This document shows, piece by piece, positions 10,354 through 20,954 of a stretch of 64,000 nucleotides of DNA (position 1 is its first letter; each line of letters opens with the position of its first letter). The stretch is taken from contig NC_134087.1 of NCBI RefSeq assembly GCF_000715075.1, forward strand, positions 188,511,276-188,575,275, written 5' to 3'. A program made the position numbers and the translations under genes. The stretch comes from Nicotiana tabacum (lineage: Eukaryota; Streptophyta; Magnoliopsida; Solanales; Solanaceae). The notes beneath the pieces are model-generated. The model searched no databases. It saw only the letters and a list, made by a program, of their open reading frames with translations, and was not told the DNA's origin.

Positions 10354-12102
10354 TCACCGGCACGGATCGTCATTAATGTTTGGCGGCTCTGGGACCTGAA
10401 CCTCGATCCTATTTGTGTTGATGAGCTCTTGCACGACATTCTTCAACTTCCAGCATCTCTCAGTATCGTGTCCGGGAGCCCCCGAACAATATTCACAACT
10501 TGCTAAAGGGTCAAGATTTTCAGGAAGGGGATTTGGTAATTTGGGCTCAATAGGATTCAATAGGCCTATCTGCCTCAATTTGTGGAACACGGTAGTATAG
10601 GATTCTCCCAGCGGAGTATATTTCTGCTTCCTCTCATTCTTAAAAGCTTGATTCCCCCGGAAACCTGACCCTGGAGGATTTCTATAGGCCCTCGAAAGTG
10701 GATATATGTTTGGTGGAGGTGGGTATGTATTTTGGGGAGTCGGCGCACGCCATTGTGCGTGTGCTGGAGAGTGGGTATAGGTTTGTGCATGATGAACGGA
10801 AAAATGGGGATCTGGCAGTGAGTAATAATGTCGTGGAGGGCTATATGGAGTGCGGGGGTAATTTTGGTGGTAGGGTCGTGGTTGGCTATAGAAGGGTGAC
10901 GGGCTTCTAGATCCGAACCAGGCTCCAGACTCAACAGCTGTGATATCTTCTTTCTTCTTCTTCCCAAGTACACCCTCAGTACCGCTCTGGATGGCCTGAG
11001 TGGTTGCTTTAATTGCCGAATAGCTCAAGATTTTGTTGGACCTGAGTCCCTCTTCGATCATACCTCCCATTTTTACTACTTCGTTGAAAGATTTACCAAC
11101 TGTCGTCACTAGATGACCAAAGTAAGTTGGCTCCAAGGTTTGTAAGAAGTAGTCCACCATCTCTCCCTCTCTCATGGGAGGATCGACTCTGGCTGCTTGC
11201 TCTCTCCAGCGGAACCCGAACTCGCGAAAACTTTCCCCGGGCTTCTTCCCGGTCCTCAACAACGTGAGACGGTCAGGGACTATCTCGAGATTGTATTGGA
11301 AATGACCTGCGAAAGACTGCGCCAGATCATCCCAAGTGTACCATATGCTGGAATCCTGCCTGGTATACCATTCTAATGCTGATCCGCTCAGACTTTGGCC
11401 GAAATAAGCTATCAGCAGCTCATCCTTGCCGCCTGCCCCTCTCATTTTGCTACAGAATCCCCGCAAATGCGCCATGGGATTACCGTGCCCTTCATATAGA
11501 TCAAACTTAGGCATCTTGAACCCAGCCGGGAGTTGGACATCCGGGAAAGGGCATAGATCTTTGTAGGCCATGCTGACCTGGTTGCCCAATCTGTGCAGGT
11601 TTCTGAAGGACTTCTCCAGGCTTTTGAATTTCCTCAATACCTCATCTTGTTCTAGGGCTTTAACCGGCTTTTCAATTTCTGTCGGTGCCTCATGTGGATT
11701 GTAGGCATGTGGTTCGGGGGCATGGAATGTAGGCTCAGGGGGATAGTATTGCGTATCGGGAGCCTGAAGCAATGGCTCGCTGTTTGATCTTTGCAGGGTG
11801 GCTGATGTGGGTCCCATAAAAGTGGGAACATTTGGTATTGGGAGAGGTTGATGGGGCGGTGGAGCTTGGGAATCATGGGGGCTTCTCTCCTGATGATAAC
11901 GGTGATTCGGGAGGCTTGTTGAAGGGCCGGAGTGAGGGTATTCCGGCATGTGCCCCAACGGCTCAGGGCTCTTTTGTGCTTTGGCTAGAGCTAGCTGCAT
12001 TGCATTCATCTCTAGTCCCATCCTTTCTATCTTTTCCATTGCTTCCTTTAACAACTGGCTCACCGGCCTTTCTTCCTCGGTATTATTCTCTGAAGTAGTC
12101 AT
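10354..12102 (-). CDS. gag: Gag polyprotein of element E, intact (582 aa)
   Basis: This is the only long intact frame of E. The N-terminus has a short heptad-like stretch (LLKEAMEKIERMGLEM, residues 18-33), then a Pro/His-rich linker. From about residue 193 (VQLPAGFKMPKFDLYEGHG) to about 370 it matches the retrotransposon gag domain of G, including LEWYTRQD, FQYNLEIVPDRL and SFREFGFRWREQA. A Tyr/Pro-rich region follows. Near residue 545 is CEYCSGAPGHDTERC, a knuckle-like C-x2-C-x5-H-x4-C. Gag packages the RNA. The frame stops where the G gag reads IPNMTNNPLPAHN, and no protease follows. A whole gag without pol suggests either recent loss of pol or use of Gag with enzymes supplied by a relative. 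The start is the first ATG of the frame, 300 bp after RNA motif copy E2. Confidence 0.9.
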   Translation of the reverse strand: MTTSENNTEEERPVSQLLKEAMEKIERMGLEMNAMQLALAKAQKSPEPLGHMPEYPHSGPSTSLPNHRYHQERSPHDSQAPPPHQPLPIPNVPTFMGPTSATLQRSNSEPLLQAPDTQYYPPEPTFHAPEPHAYNPHEAPTEIEKPVKALEQDEVLRKFKSLEKSFRNLHRLGNQVSMAYKDLCPFPDVQLPAGFKMPKFDLYEGHGNPMAHLRGFCSKMRGAGGKDELLIAYFGQSLSGSALEWYTRQDSSIWYTWDDLAQSFAGHFQYNLEIVPDRLTLLRTGKKPGESFREFGFRWREQAARVDPPMREGEMVDYFLQTLEPTYFGHLVTTVGKSFNEVVKMGGMIEEGLRSNKILSYSAIKATTQAIQSGTEGVLGKKKKEDITAVESGAWFGSRSPSPFYSQPRPYHQNYPRTPYSPPRHYYSLPDPHFSVHHAQTYTHSPAHAQWRAPTPQNTYPPPPNIYPLSRAYRNPPGSGFRGNQAFKNERKQKYTPLGESYTTVFHKLRQIGLLNPIEPKLPNPLPENLDPLASCEYCSGAPGHDTERCWKLKNVVQELINTNRIEVQVPEPPNINDDPCR

Positions 12103-12407
12103 GCTTGTTGTTATCGGTTCTTTGTATATAGTTTGGTAAGGGTGTGTTGCCAGAATTCTTTAACAACTAACTGTTTGAGATTCGGAAAACAACAAACTTG
12201 TTAGCGTTTAGAGTTTAACAGATTTGACAACAACACATTGAGGATGCAATGCCCCTAGGCAGTTAACCGTTTCTAACATGCTTTGCTTCAAACAACATAC
12301 GTCACCCCGGCTTGCTTATTTGCCCCTTTGAAGTACTTTGGAAACCCCTGTATTTATTCTATTTTGTATTTTCTTTTTCTTTATTACTGGCGGTCGAATC
12401 TTATGGA

Positions 12408-12456
12408 GATTGCCTACGTATCATGACCCCGCATGAATCAGACCTTGCGTAGTTCG
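12408..12456 (-). ncRNA. Intercistronic RNA motif, copy E2
   Basis: On the minus strand: GAACTACG, TCTGATT, hairpin CATG...CATG (TCATG/CATGA), ATACGTAGGCA, then hairpin AATCT/AGATT. It lies 306 bp before the gag start. Confidence 0.65.
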
Positions 12457-12954
12457 GACCAATGAGAGATAAACAATAATAAATATTTTTTTTTTCAATT
12501 TTCGTATTAAAACAGACCGGGTTTCAAAGGTTTGAAGATGACTTACAAACTCGAAAATCAAACAACCCACATATTCTAATCAAAAGATTTATAAACTTCA
12601 AAACAAATGGCCAACTTCCTTCCTCCGTTTGCTAATTTTAACCAAATGGTTATTTTTGCAAATGTGGCCCCTTCCAATTCTCACATGAATTTTGAGACCG
12701 GGGAGGATTATTTTATGACACTTTACCAACTTGTCCATTCTTTTACGAAAACAACCTTTCGACAACTGAAAGATACTCTAAGGCTATTTCGGCAAGAACG
12801 GTTTATGACGCGGCCGAAGCTGGCTCGGCTTATTATGACAAAATTCAAACGGTATTCACCTGACCGCCGACTCTTTGTTTTTTTATTCAAATTATAATAA
12901 AAACCTGGTGTTGCAAACACGGCCCTTCAGCGCCTCGAGGACGAAGATTTTTAA

Positions 12955-13366
12955 GGCTGTGTGGGTCCATATCTTAAAATGACCCAAAGGTGGCTGTTTA
13001 TGCCAAGTCAGCCTTCCGGCGTCCCTTTCGGGAACATTCGGCTATTTATGACAAAACAGCATCACCTGACTTATTTATAACTCTTTTTATCGTTTTTGAA
13101 TTTAGAAAAGTCAATATTGCAAACACAGCCTTTCCTTGTCTCAGGGACAAGGATTTTTAAGGCTGTGTGGGTCAACTAGACCAAATCTTAAAAATGACCC
13201 GAAGGTGGCTGTTTACGCAAAGTCAGCCTTCCGGCGTCCCTTTCGGGAACATTCGGCTATTTATGACAAAACAGCATCACCTGACTTCTTTATGATAAAA
13301 TTAAACTTTGACACACATTTTTTTTATTATTATTATTTATTTATTTTTTGGCTATTTTAGCAAAAG
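12955..13366. repeat. 206-bp tandem duplication in E leader
   Basis: GGCTGTGTGGGTC starts at 12955 and again at 13161, each followed by GTGGCTGTTTA and CAGCCTTCCGGCGTCCCTTT. G has a single copy at 48790-48905, so the doubling is special to E. Confidence 0.85.
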
Positions 13367-13380
13367 GCGGGGTTGGACCC

Positions 13381-13435
13381 GATGAGGGTTGCCTACGTAT
13401 CTCACATCCGGTGAGAATCAAACCCGCGTAGTTCG
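13381..13435 (-). ncRNA. Intercistronic RNA motif, copy E1
   Basis: On the minus strand: GAACTACG, TTTGATT, hairpin CTCAC...GTGAG, ATACGTAGGCA, then AACCC/GGGT hairpin. It is almost the same as copy G1 at 48625. Confidence 0.65.
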
Positions 13436-14530
13436 GGCAGTCAAGAATAAGTAGATGAACTAATCTTTTTTTTTTAATTTGCGAAAGAACTACTTTAAAA
13501 GAAGAAAGGAAGTATTTTTTTTGATTGATTTCTTATTGAAAGAAAGACTTGTAAAAATTCCTTTTCTTTTGATTTAGACTTTGAGAATTTCAAAAGTGAA
13601 AGGAAGATATATTTTTCTGAATTTTCGTTTTTTTTTCTTATTCTAAAGAAAAAGAAAATATTTTTGGAATTTTACTTTTTAATAAAAGAAATGCTTCTAA
13701 AAATATTTTTTTTTTGAATTTTGAATTTTCTTTTCAATTTTGAAAGAAGAATCATATTTTCGGATTTTTTTTATTATTATTTTTTAAAAATAAAAATAAA
13801 AAAAATTAGAAAGACTTTCTAAAGAAGTCCATAATGGGAAAATATTTTTGGATTTTTTTTTGTTTTGAAAATTGGGGGTCTAAAAACTTTTCTAGACTTT
13901 TTGGCAAGACAAATATTTTTGCAACAAATAAAGACATATATATATTTTTTGGAAATTAAAAAAAACTTTTTGGATTTATATATATACATATATATTTGTG
14001 ACAAATAAAGAAAGACTCTTTTATTATTTTTTATTTTTGCATTTTCATAAACAAATAAAAAAACATTTTCTTTTCTATTTTTTTTAAAAAACAAAACAGA
14101 ACAATGATGATATTTTATTTTTTATATATTTTTCCTTTTAATAAAACAAACTAAACATTTTTTTCTCATTTTCTTAAAATTCCGGCAGAGTTTTGACAGT
14201 ATTCGGGCATTTGGTTTTATTTAAAAATAAGCAATCAATTCTCTAACCGCTATTTCCTTTTTTTTCGCATTTCAAAATATTATTCCTGATATTCACAAGA
14301 CAGTCAACACACAAGTCTAAATCAAATAAATGCGCAAGTAGTAGCAAGTAAGATGCATCAGGATGGTCATTTCCATTTTTGGTACACCTGTCCTAGACAG
14401 ACCCAACCCCTGTGTTGAGCCTCCAAAGTCAAATGCACGTGATGCAAACAAACGTTCCTACTAAGGATCCGACATGAAGTTGAGTTATTCTAGGTTCATA
14501 ACCTGGGTATTTGTTCTAGACTGTGTACCC

Positions 14531-14552
14531 GAGCGGACAACTCGAGTCGAGG
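14531..14552 (-). ncRNA. Leader hairpin with UUGUCCG loop (E)
   Basis: On the minus strand CTCGAG-TTGTCCG-CTCGGG, a six-pair stem with one G-U. It is about 310 nt after the primer site, as in G. Confidence 0.6.
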
Positions 14553-14850
14553 AGGGGGCTACGTACCGGGGACCCGCGGGATCGTCCGGCTTTGTAACTT
14601 GTCCAGCCTCTTTCTTATTTTCAGGTATTGACACTAACAAAATAGGGAGTCTCGACCAGCGAGCTTCTCCCTGGAGGTAAGAAGAGAAGGGTTTCGACAC
14701 AGTTTATATATACAGTCCAAACAATATCAAAGCGGTAAAAGCAACATTTAGCACCTTAGGCTCAAACATGTAAAAATCAGATAAAGCCAACTATAACAGT
14801 TATTTTAAGCTCGAATTTCTAACCCTGAACCAGTGGTTCTGGGTTTTACA

Positions 14851-14868
14851 TCCCCAGCAGAGTCGCCA
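14851..14868 (-). promoter_or_regulatory. Primer binding site of element E
   Basis: The minus strand reads TGGCGACTCTGCTGGGGA four bases after the LTR end. Ogre-type elements are known to use a tRNA-Arg primer, which fits this sequence. Confidence 0.85.
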
Positions 14869-14872
14869 GAGC

Positions 14873-17800
14873 TGTCACTCCTCCTTTTTACGCACCCGCG
14901 GGGGTGCAAGGGAGTTTTTTCCAATTAAAGGACAATCTAAACGGGATTGGTTTATTTATTTCAGAGTCGCCACTTGGGAGATTTAGGGTGTCCCAAGTCA
15001 CCAATTTTAATCCCGAATCGAGGAAAAGAATGACTCCATATTATAGTCTGCGTACCAGAAATCCGGATAAAGAATTCTGTTAACCCGGGAGAAGGTGTTA
15101 GGCATTCCCGAGTTATGTAGTTCTAGCACGGTCGCTCAACTGTTATATTTAGCTTGATTATCTGATTTTATACGAATATGAACCTATGTGCGAATTTTAA
15201 CTTTTAACCGCTTTTAACATTTACTGTTATTTTTGTCAAGAATTGCAACGTTGTGAAAATATATCTCGAACCACGTTACAATCAATGTACCCGTGGTCGT
15301 CGACACACTTTGACTCCTTTGAGATTTGGATTTGGGTCACATCAATGTGCATCCGAGTTTAAGGAAATTAACTTATTAAAGGCGCGCCTAAAGCGATTAG
15401 CGTATTTATTTTGGGTAGGACCGTGGAATTTTGCTAAACGGTCCATCCTGAAATCTAAGCAATTTGAAAGTAAATATTTACTGAGGGCCCCGCAATTTTG
15501 TATTTTTATTTGGCGAGGCTCATCTCATTCTTATTTTTTTTTAAAGGGAATTTGCAACGTCATGGACACGTATCTCGAACCACGTCACAATTAATGTACC
15601 CGTGATTAGAAACACATTTCGACTCCGTTGAGAATTGGATTTGGGTCACATAAATGTGCACCCGAGTTTAAGAAGGTAAGATTTATTAAGGCGCGTCCTA
15701 AAGAGTCTAACGTATTGTTATTTTAGGAAGAGGCCGTGAAGGTTCATTGAACGGCCAAATCCAAGGTTTAATCAATAGTTATGTATTTTATTGAGGCCCC
15801 CGGCGGTTTGTGATTTATTTGGCGAGGCTCGTCTCATTTTATTTTAAAAGGATAAACCTATAGCGACTACATTTTCTATTAAGTTCGTCTCTAAAATAAA
15901 AGAAAAATCTCCTAATTATTTACATGCTGAAAAAATGCAACTTTATTAGTTATTAAGTTACAGCTATTGTGAACGGAAAATTGCGATCGCATTTGTACAA
16001 GGAAAACTGCTTTCATTCCACATTTTATCATTTGCTAGAACATGAGATAAATACACAATAATATCAAAACAGATTAACTATTCTTCGATTAATGTAAACT
16101 AACATTATTAGATGAAGAAGTTATACATATGCGACATCATTGCTCATTAATTAATCGACTACATTTTTATACAAAGAGAGGAAAATTAATATTCAAACAC
16201 AGATCCAAACAAGAGATTTCAACAGGAATAGGAGACTGATTAATATTTCATTTTTCGCTTCAAGCCAAGAGTGTACAAATGTGTACCTGGAAATAGCAGT
16301 ACAAGAACAAAAGAAGTAGGAGTCAGCAACAGTAATAACGCGGCAACAGCAGGTTCAGCAACACTGCAAAACCAGTAACAACCAGTAGAATAACCCAGCA
16401 ACGGATTGAAAAATCAGCAGTGCCAAAGTGCAATCACAATCAAAGCAGAGAAGAGAAAAGATACGAGATGCAGTAGCTTCGGATTTTGAATAACACTCGA
16501 AGAAAAACAAACAGAATTGTTCGAGTGAAAGTTCAAATTGTCTTTCTCTTTTACTATCACAAACTCTCTCAAGTATCAAAGTATGTCAACTCTCCGAGTC
16601 TCTCTTAATAATATTCAAGTTCTAAAAACTCTCTTTTTTTTTCTCTTCTAAAAATCCTCTCAAGGTTCAAGTTCTAGTCCCTAAAAACCTCCCCCTAAAA
16701 TGTGTCAAATGACCCTATATATATAGCAAGACAAGTCTTCAATTCCCAACCCCAAAATTATTCCCCCAATGGCATGCTTTGGCCCACTATTAAATGTCTT
16801 CTTTATTTTAAATTTTGTCCCCCATGCCTACATTAAATAACTAACACATTCCCAACCCATTACAATTTGTCCCCCATGCCTATATTAAAAAAGTACAAGA
16901 TTCCTCCCCATTATAATTTGTCTTGTCCCCTATTACATTAAACAAGTACATCAAAAACTCCACCCCATTATATTTGTCCCCCATGCTTAACATAAAGAAT
17001 CAAAATAATGTTCAATTACCAAACTACCCCTCCGACCTTATTGCAATTACAAATCTACCCCCGAATGCAATGCAATTTACCAAATTACCCCCATCAGCTC
17101 TAAACACTCAATTAATCATAACTTGACCAAAATATAATCAAGATGACCAATTTTTCAACAATCTTCAACAACAATTATATGAACACGATGAACAACACAA
17201 CTCCAAATTAATGGAACTAAATTAACCATATCAGGAACCAATCCTGGTAAATTTAGTCCATCAATGGATGAACAAAGATACAACAATACAAACAACAATA
17301 TGCATGATTCAAATTAAATCAACAAATCACAAAACAAACATAAACTCACATTAAATCACTGAATTTAAACATGAACTTCAAACAAAGATGAACATGAATT
17401 AAATCTGTTTTTAAGCAACACACATGACGGATTCTAACGATTCAAACAACATTAATATTTTCTGGAAACAACATGAAACAAATTGAAGAAATAATTAATT
17501 AAATTTCAATTTGAATCTAACAAACATAAAACTAACAAATATTCACTTAAACAACAATACAAACATGAAATAAACATGAAAAATAACTAATTAACTTCTA
17601 TTTGAAATCTGAAAAATTAATTTAACAAACAACACATGAACATGAACTAAAAATTAATTCAAACGATAAACAAAACAAACATTTGCCGATTTTAGATTCG
17701 AAAATATCAAAACAAAATACGGACAAACATAAAATTCAAAAACTACTAACCGGATCAACACGACATATGTATGAACTGTTTTGACAAAACTCAAATGGGA

Positions 17801-19135
17801 ATAAATCTGTCCGGACTCAACGACGAACTCACCTCCCTTGTAAACTTGACGAACTCAAAACGACGCTGGACGACCTCGACTAAAACTCAAACGAGCAGCT
17901 CGTCTGAAGATACAGCAGCTGGACGAAGGAGAAGTGATGAACAACAGCAGCTCGGAGGACCAGGACGTCGAGCAGCAGCAGTCCGACGACAACCTGGCCA
18001 TGGTGATGCACAAGCTCGGAGAAGCGAAGCAGTAATGGAGGTCGTTTGGCCATGGGGAAGATGAAGCCGTGAAGCTGGTCGCCGCAGCAAGCAGAAGCAA
18101 CTGGTCGACGACGTCCATGGCAAAACGGTACTGGACCCGATGGCAGCGTGCGAGCTTGGCCGTGACGAGCAACGACGATGGGAGCTTCAAACAACAGCTG
18201 ACTTGTTGAGGCTGTGGTCGTTTGGTTGTTTGGACGATGAAGTAGAAGGCAGGAGTAGCAGGTTGTTTGGCTGAAATAGAAGCAGCAGCGACATGGACGT
18301 CGAGCTCAAGCTTGAGCTCGACGAGCTTCATCAATGGCGGATAGGGCTGGGGTCGTTTGAACGCGAAGGAGGTTGTGTCGTTTGGTGGTGTTTGGGACGG
18401 GAAGCTGGGCAGCCATGGATGCTTGGTTGGAGCTTTGGAGGAGTTTTTTGAGTTTGGGGAAGAAGAAGATAGAGAAGGGGCGGATGGGTTAGTTTAGGTT
18501 TTTAGGGTTTTTGGGTTTTTTTTATTTTTTGTTTTGTTTTGTGTTTTGACAAAATGAAAAAGGGGTGTTGGGTATTTGGGTCATGGGGCGGACCGGGTCG
18601 ACCCGGTCTGAAGTGGACTGGGTCGTGGAGAAGATTGGGCAATTTTTTGGGCCTTTGGCTTACAATTGAAGAAGTGGCCCAATCCGATTTTCTTTTGTAT
18701 TTTTGTTCTCTTTTCTTCTTTTATTTTCTAAAACTAAATTATAAAAGTACTTAAATTATTATTAAGAACTAAATTAAGTTATAAAAGTGCAAATTAACTC
18801 CCAATAACAATTAACGCACAATTAAGTAATAATTAAGCATAAAATTGTATATTTGGACATTAAATGCTAAAAATGCAAAAGGTGCCTATTTTTGTAATTT
18901 TTAATTTTTGTAAAACTAATTTAATTACTAAAAATTGTAGAATTAAATACTATATGCAAAATGCGACATATTTTTATATTTTTTATTAATTTAACAAATA
19001 AGCAAACACAAACAAATACAAATAATTATCCAAAAATATCACAAAAATACTCAAAATTGCACACCAAGGAAAATCATTTTATTTTGCATTTTTTGGGGAG
19101 TATTTCTCATATAGGACAAAAATCACGTGCTTACA
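14873..19135 (-). mobile_element. Element E 5' LTR (4263 bp)
   Basis: Minus strand from TGTAAGCACGTG at 19135 to GGAGGAGTGACA at 14873. A TATATATATAG box at 16715-16726 could drive transcription leftward. The U5 hairpin is at 15085-15110 and the U5 copy of the primer sequence (TGGCGACTCTG) at 14972-14962. The 26-bp palindrome is at 18298-18323. The minus-strand 159-codon open frame at 18334-17855 is cut short in the other LTR, so I treat it as chance. Confidence 0.9.
16715..16726 (-). promoter_or_regulatory. Possible TATA box in E 5' LTR
   Basis: CTATATATATAG is the clearest TATA-like stretch in the middle of the LTR. It is symmetrical, so orientation comes only from the element. Confidence 0.35.
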
Positions 19136-19140
19136 CGCGT
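19136..19140. repeat. Target site duplication CGCGT, right copy (element E)
   Basis: Partner of 1552-1556. Confidence 0.9.
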
Positions 19141-20417
19141 ATATAATGCCGTTTGAATCATATTTTAGCCACTGTGGGCAATATCATCACCATATACCAA
19201 CTGATCAGGTGGGGGTGCGTATATAACGCCGTAACTTTTTCCCATATCCCATATACATATATTTACATATATACGCGTATATAACGCCATCTGGTCATGG
19301 GTCATTGCACATGTAAGAAATGCATGAAAAATACATAATAATCTCAATATTCATTCCGGATAAATTTTTCCAACTGCGTATTATTCTGAGACTCATGAAC
19401 AGAAGAAATAATAATTCTCATGGGGAATCAAGAATATAGACACCCCTACTATTTTTAAGAATAGAATAATTTATAGAAACCGTGTATTTGCTCGTTTCTT
19501 TCGTATAATCTAGACCATACCAAAAGAAAGAAGGGAAGACCTTAACATACCTGTCTCTTGAATTATTTGAACGAAATTTGCCTCAACTCCTTAGAAATTC
19601 ATGGAAGAAAACTTGTTTCTGGTTCTTAAAAATTTTGGAACGAAATATAATAAATTTGGTTCCTTGAGATTTTGACAGAAAACGTTTCTGTTTCTTGCTT
19701 TTTGAACTAAAGAATGGTTTTAAACCAACACTTGACTCCAATGTTTTTTGAAACTTTGTTGAAGCTTCTGTTTTTAAGGTATTGATTTCAATTCAAAGAA
19801 TGAATTGAAGCTTCTGATTCTCGTTTTTCCTACTTTCAGAAAGTATCCAATGGATCTTTAAATGTTATATCATTCAAGACTTATCTTAAGTCAATAAGTC
19901 TTTCTATTAAATGACTAATTCAACTTTACACGTTACTTTGTCATGCAACACATATGACTATGACTCATATGTTGAATGGTGGCACACTGCCACGTGGGGG
20001 TAGGGGTAGTTTATTTTATTAATTTTTTATCCACTTATTAGTTTACCGGGTAATGTCCCGTTATCCGGTAATTAACCAATTACCCGTATAATTTAAAAAT
20101 TATCACAAATTTAAAATTTTATTTATTTTTAAAATACTTTATATATACTTTTTATATTATACTACCATGGTCATATGGTACCTTGCATGGTACTAGTTCA
20201 TAATAATCGGGTATTATCGCTCGGCCCGTATTTTATTCCAAATTGACCGCTTTCAAAAAAACTTGCTTTCTTTAATCCTATACCCCTTTATCCTTAACAC
20301 TTATTTATCGCTTGTTATAATAACGTAAGTATGTTAACGTCAAGATGATCTTATCCCCGAGTCTACGTCGGTTAACTAAAAACGAAATTTTAACGTATGA
20401 AAATGCGAGATGTAACA
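19141..20417 (-). mobile_element. Element D LTR, outer part
   Basis: Continues the LTR begun at 707. On the minus strand the LTR starts TGTTACATCTCGCATTTT at 20417. It adjoins A gag codons on the right; GGCAG at 20418-20422 should recur at the other end of D, outside this window. It includes AT-rich sequence (20020-20170) and no gene. Confidence 0.8.
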
Positions 20418-20954
20418 GGCAGTATACTGTTTTGGGGGGTTGCGATCGAAATTTGGTCGAGGTCTAGGAAAGTTTTGACATATGGGAGGTGATTGATAGT
20501 GGGATGGCTGAGCATTGTAGGCTTGGTAGACATGTGTGAGTTGGGAATATCTGGGTGAAGTAGGTTGATATATGGGAGGTGGGGGTGATTGGTAAGTAGG
20601 TGGTGGAGTTTGGTAAGAGGGTGAGGGTGCATGGTAATTCGGGGTAGGCTGATATATGAGTGGAGGTATCGGATAAGCTTGGTATTTGATAGGGGATTTG
20701 GCTCTTTGTGCAACTATTACGGTACCTACATCCCTTTTCTTGGACGTACCACCAGACTGTAAAGCCTTATTGGTAGCTTGCAAAGCTTCAAAGTTTGTAA
20801 GCATACCACTTTTGATGCCTTCCTCGATCCTTTCCCTTAGCTTGATGATGTCGGAAAATTTCTGGCTCTCAATCAACATCAACCTTTCATAGTACTGTAG
20901 GTCTTGAGCCCGGACAAAAAACTTGTTCATTTGTTCTTCTTCTAAAGCAGGTGT
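20418..20954 (-). pseudogene. Gag of element A, middle part, between insertions D and C
   Basis: The minus frame runs from PALEEEQMNKF through the end of the gag domain (KFSDIIKLRERIEEGIKSG) and a Pro/Tyr/Gln-rich linker to PPKQYTA, where element D interrupts it at 20417. The B gag continues at this point with IAEPIDQLYERL. The residues past PPKQYTA in the open frame belong to the D LTR. The C-terminal knuckle is therefore not present here and should lie beyond D. Confidence 0.85.
20950..20954. repeat. Target site duplication GGTGT, left copy (solo LTR C)
   Basis: GGTGT precedes TGTAAGCACG and recurs at 23047-23051 after GTGTGACA. Joining the flanks leaves one GGTGT and restores the gag reading seen in B (AKV-PALEEEQ). 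Confidence 0.9.

Larger units (their letters stand above)
12103..14850 (-). other. Leader of element E, ORF1 missing
   Basis: In G this interval holds ORF1; here it has none that I can support. It contains RNA motif copies at 12408-12456 and 13381-13435, a 206-bp tandem duplication (12955 and 13161), a very AT-rich low-complexity stretch (13440-14280), and a GC-richer block 14474-14700 that matches 47800-48040 of G base by base over long runs. The short frames in it are shadows. Confidence 0.7.
1557..19135 (-). mobile_element. Element E: non-autonomous Ogre/Tat-like LTR retrotransposon, complete
   Basis: The 17.6 kb element is bounded by a 5-bp target duplication and by two LTRs of about 4.26 kb with TG...CA ends. 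On the minus strand the order is LTR (19135-14873), primer site (14868-14851), leader, gag (12102-10354), intron-like spacer, a 108-codon pol remnant, a 3' UTR with satellite-like repeats, polypurine tract (5833-5818) and LTR (5817-1557). ORF1, protease, reverse transcriptase, RNase H and most of integrase are missing, so it would need enzymes from a relative such as G. The two LTRs differ by roughly 1-2% in the parts I compared by eye, so it is fairly young. Confidence 0.9.

Noticed and set aside
17855..18334. 159-codon sense-strand frame in the E 5' LTR as a gene
   Set aside because: The matching frame in the 3' LTR (4538-4873) is shorter and starts elsewhere; composition is low-complexity Ser/Ala/Leu. 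Chance frame in a GC-rich patch.
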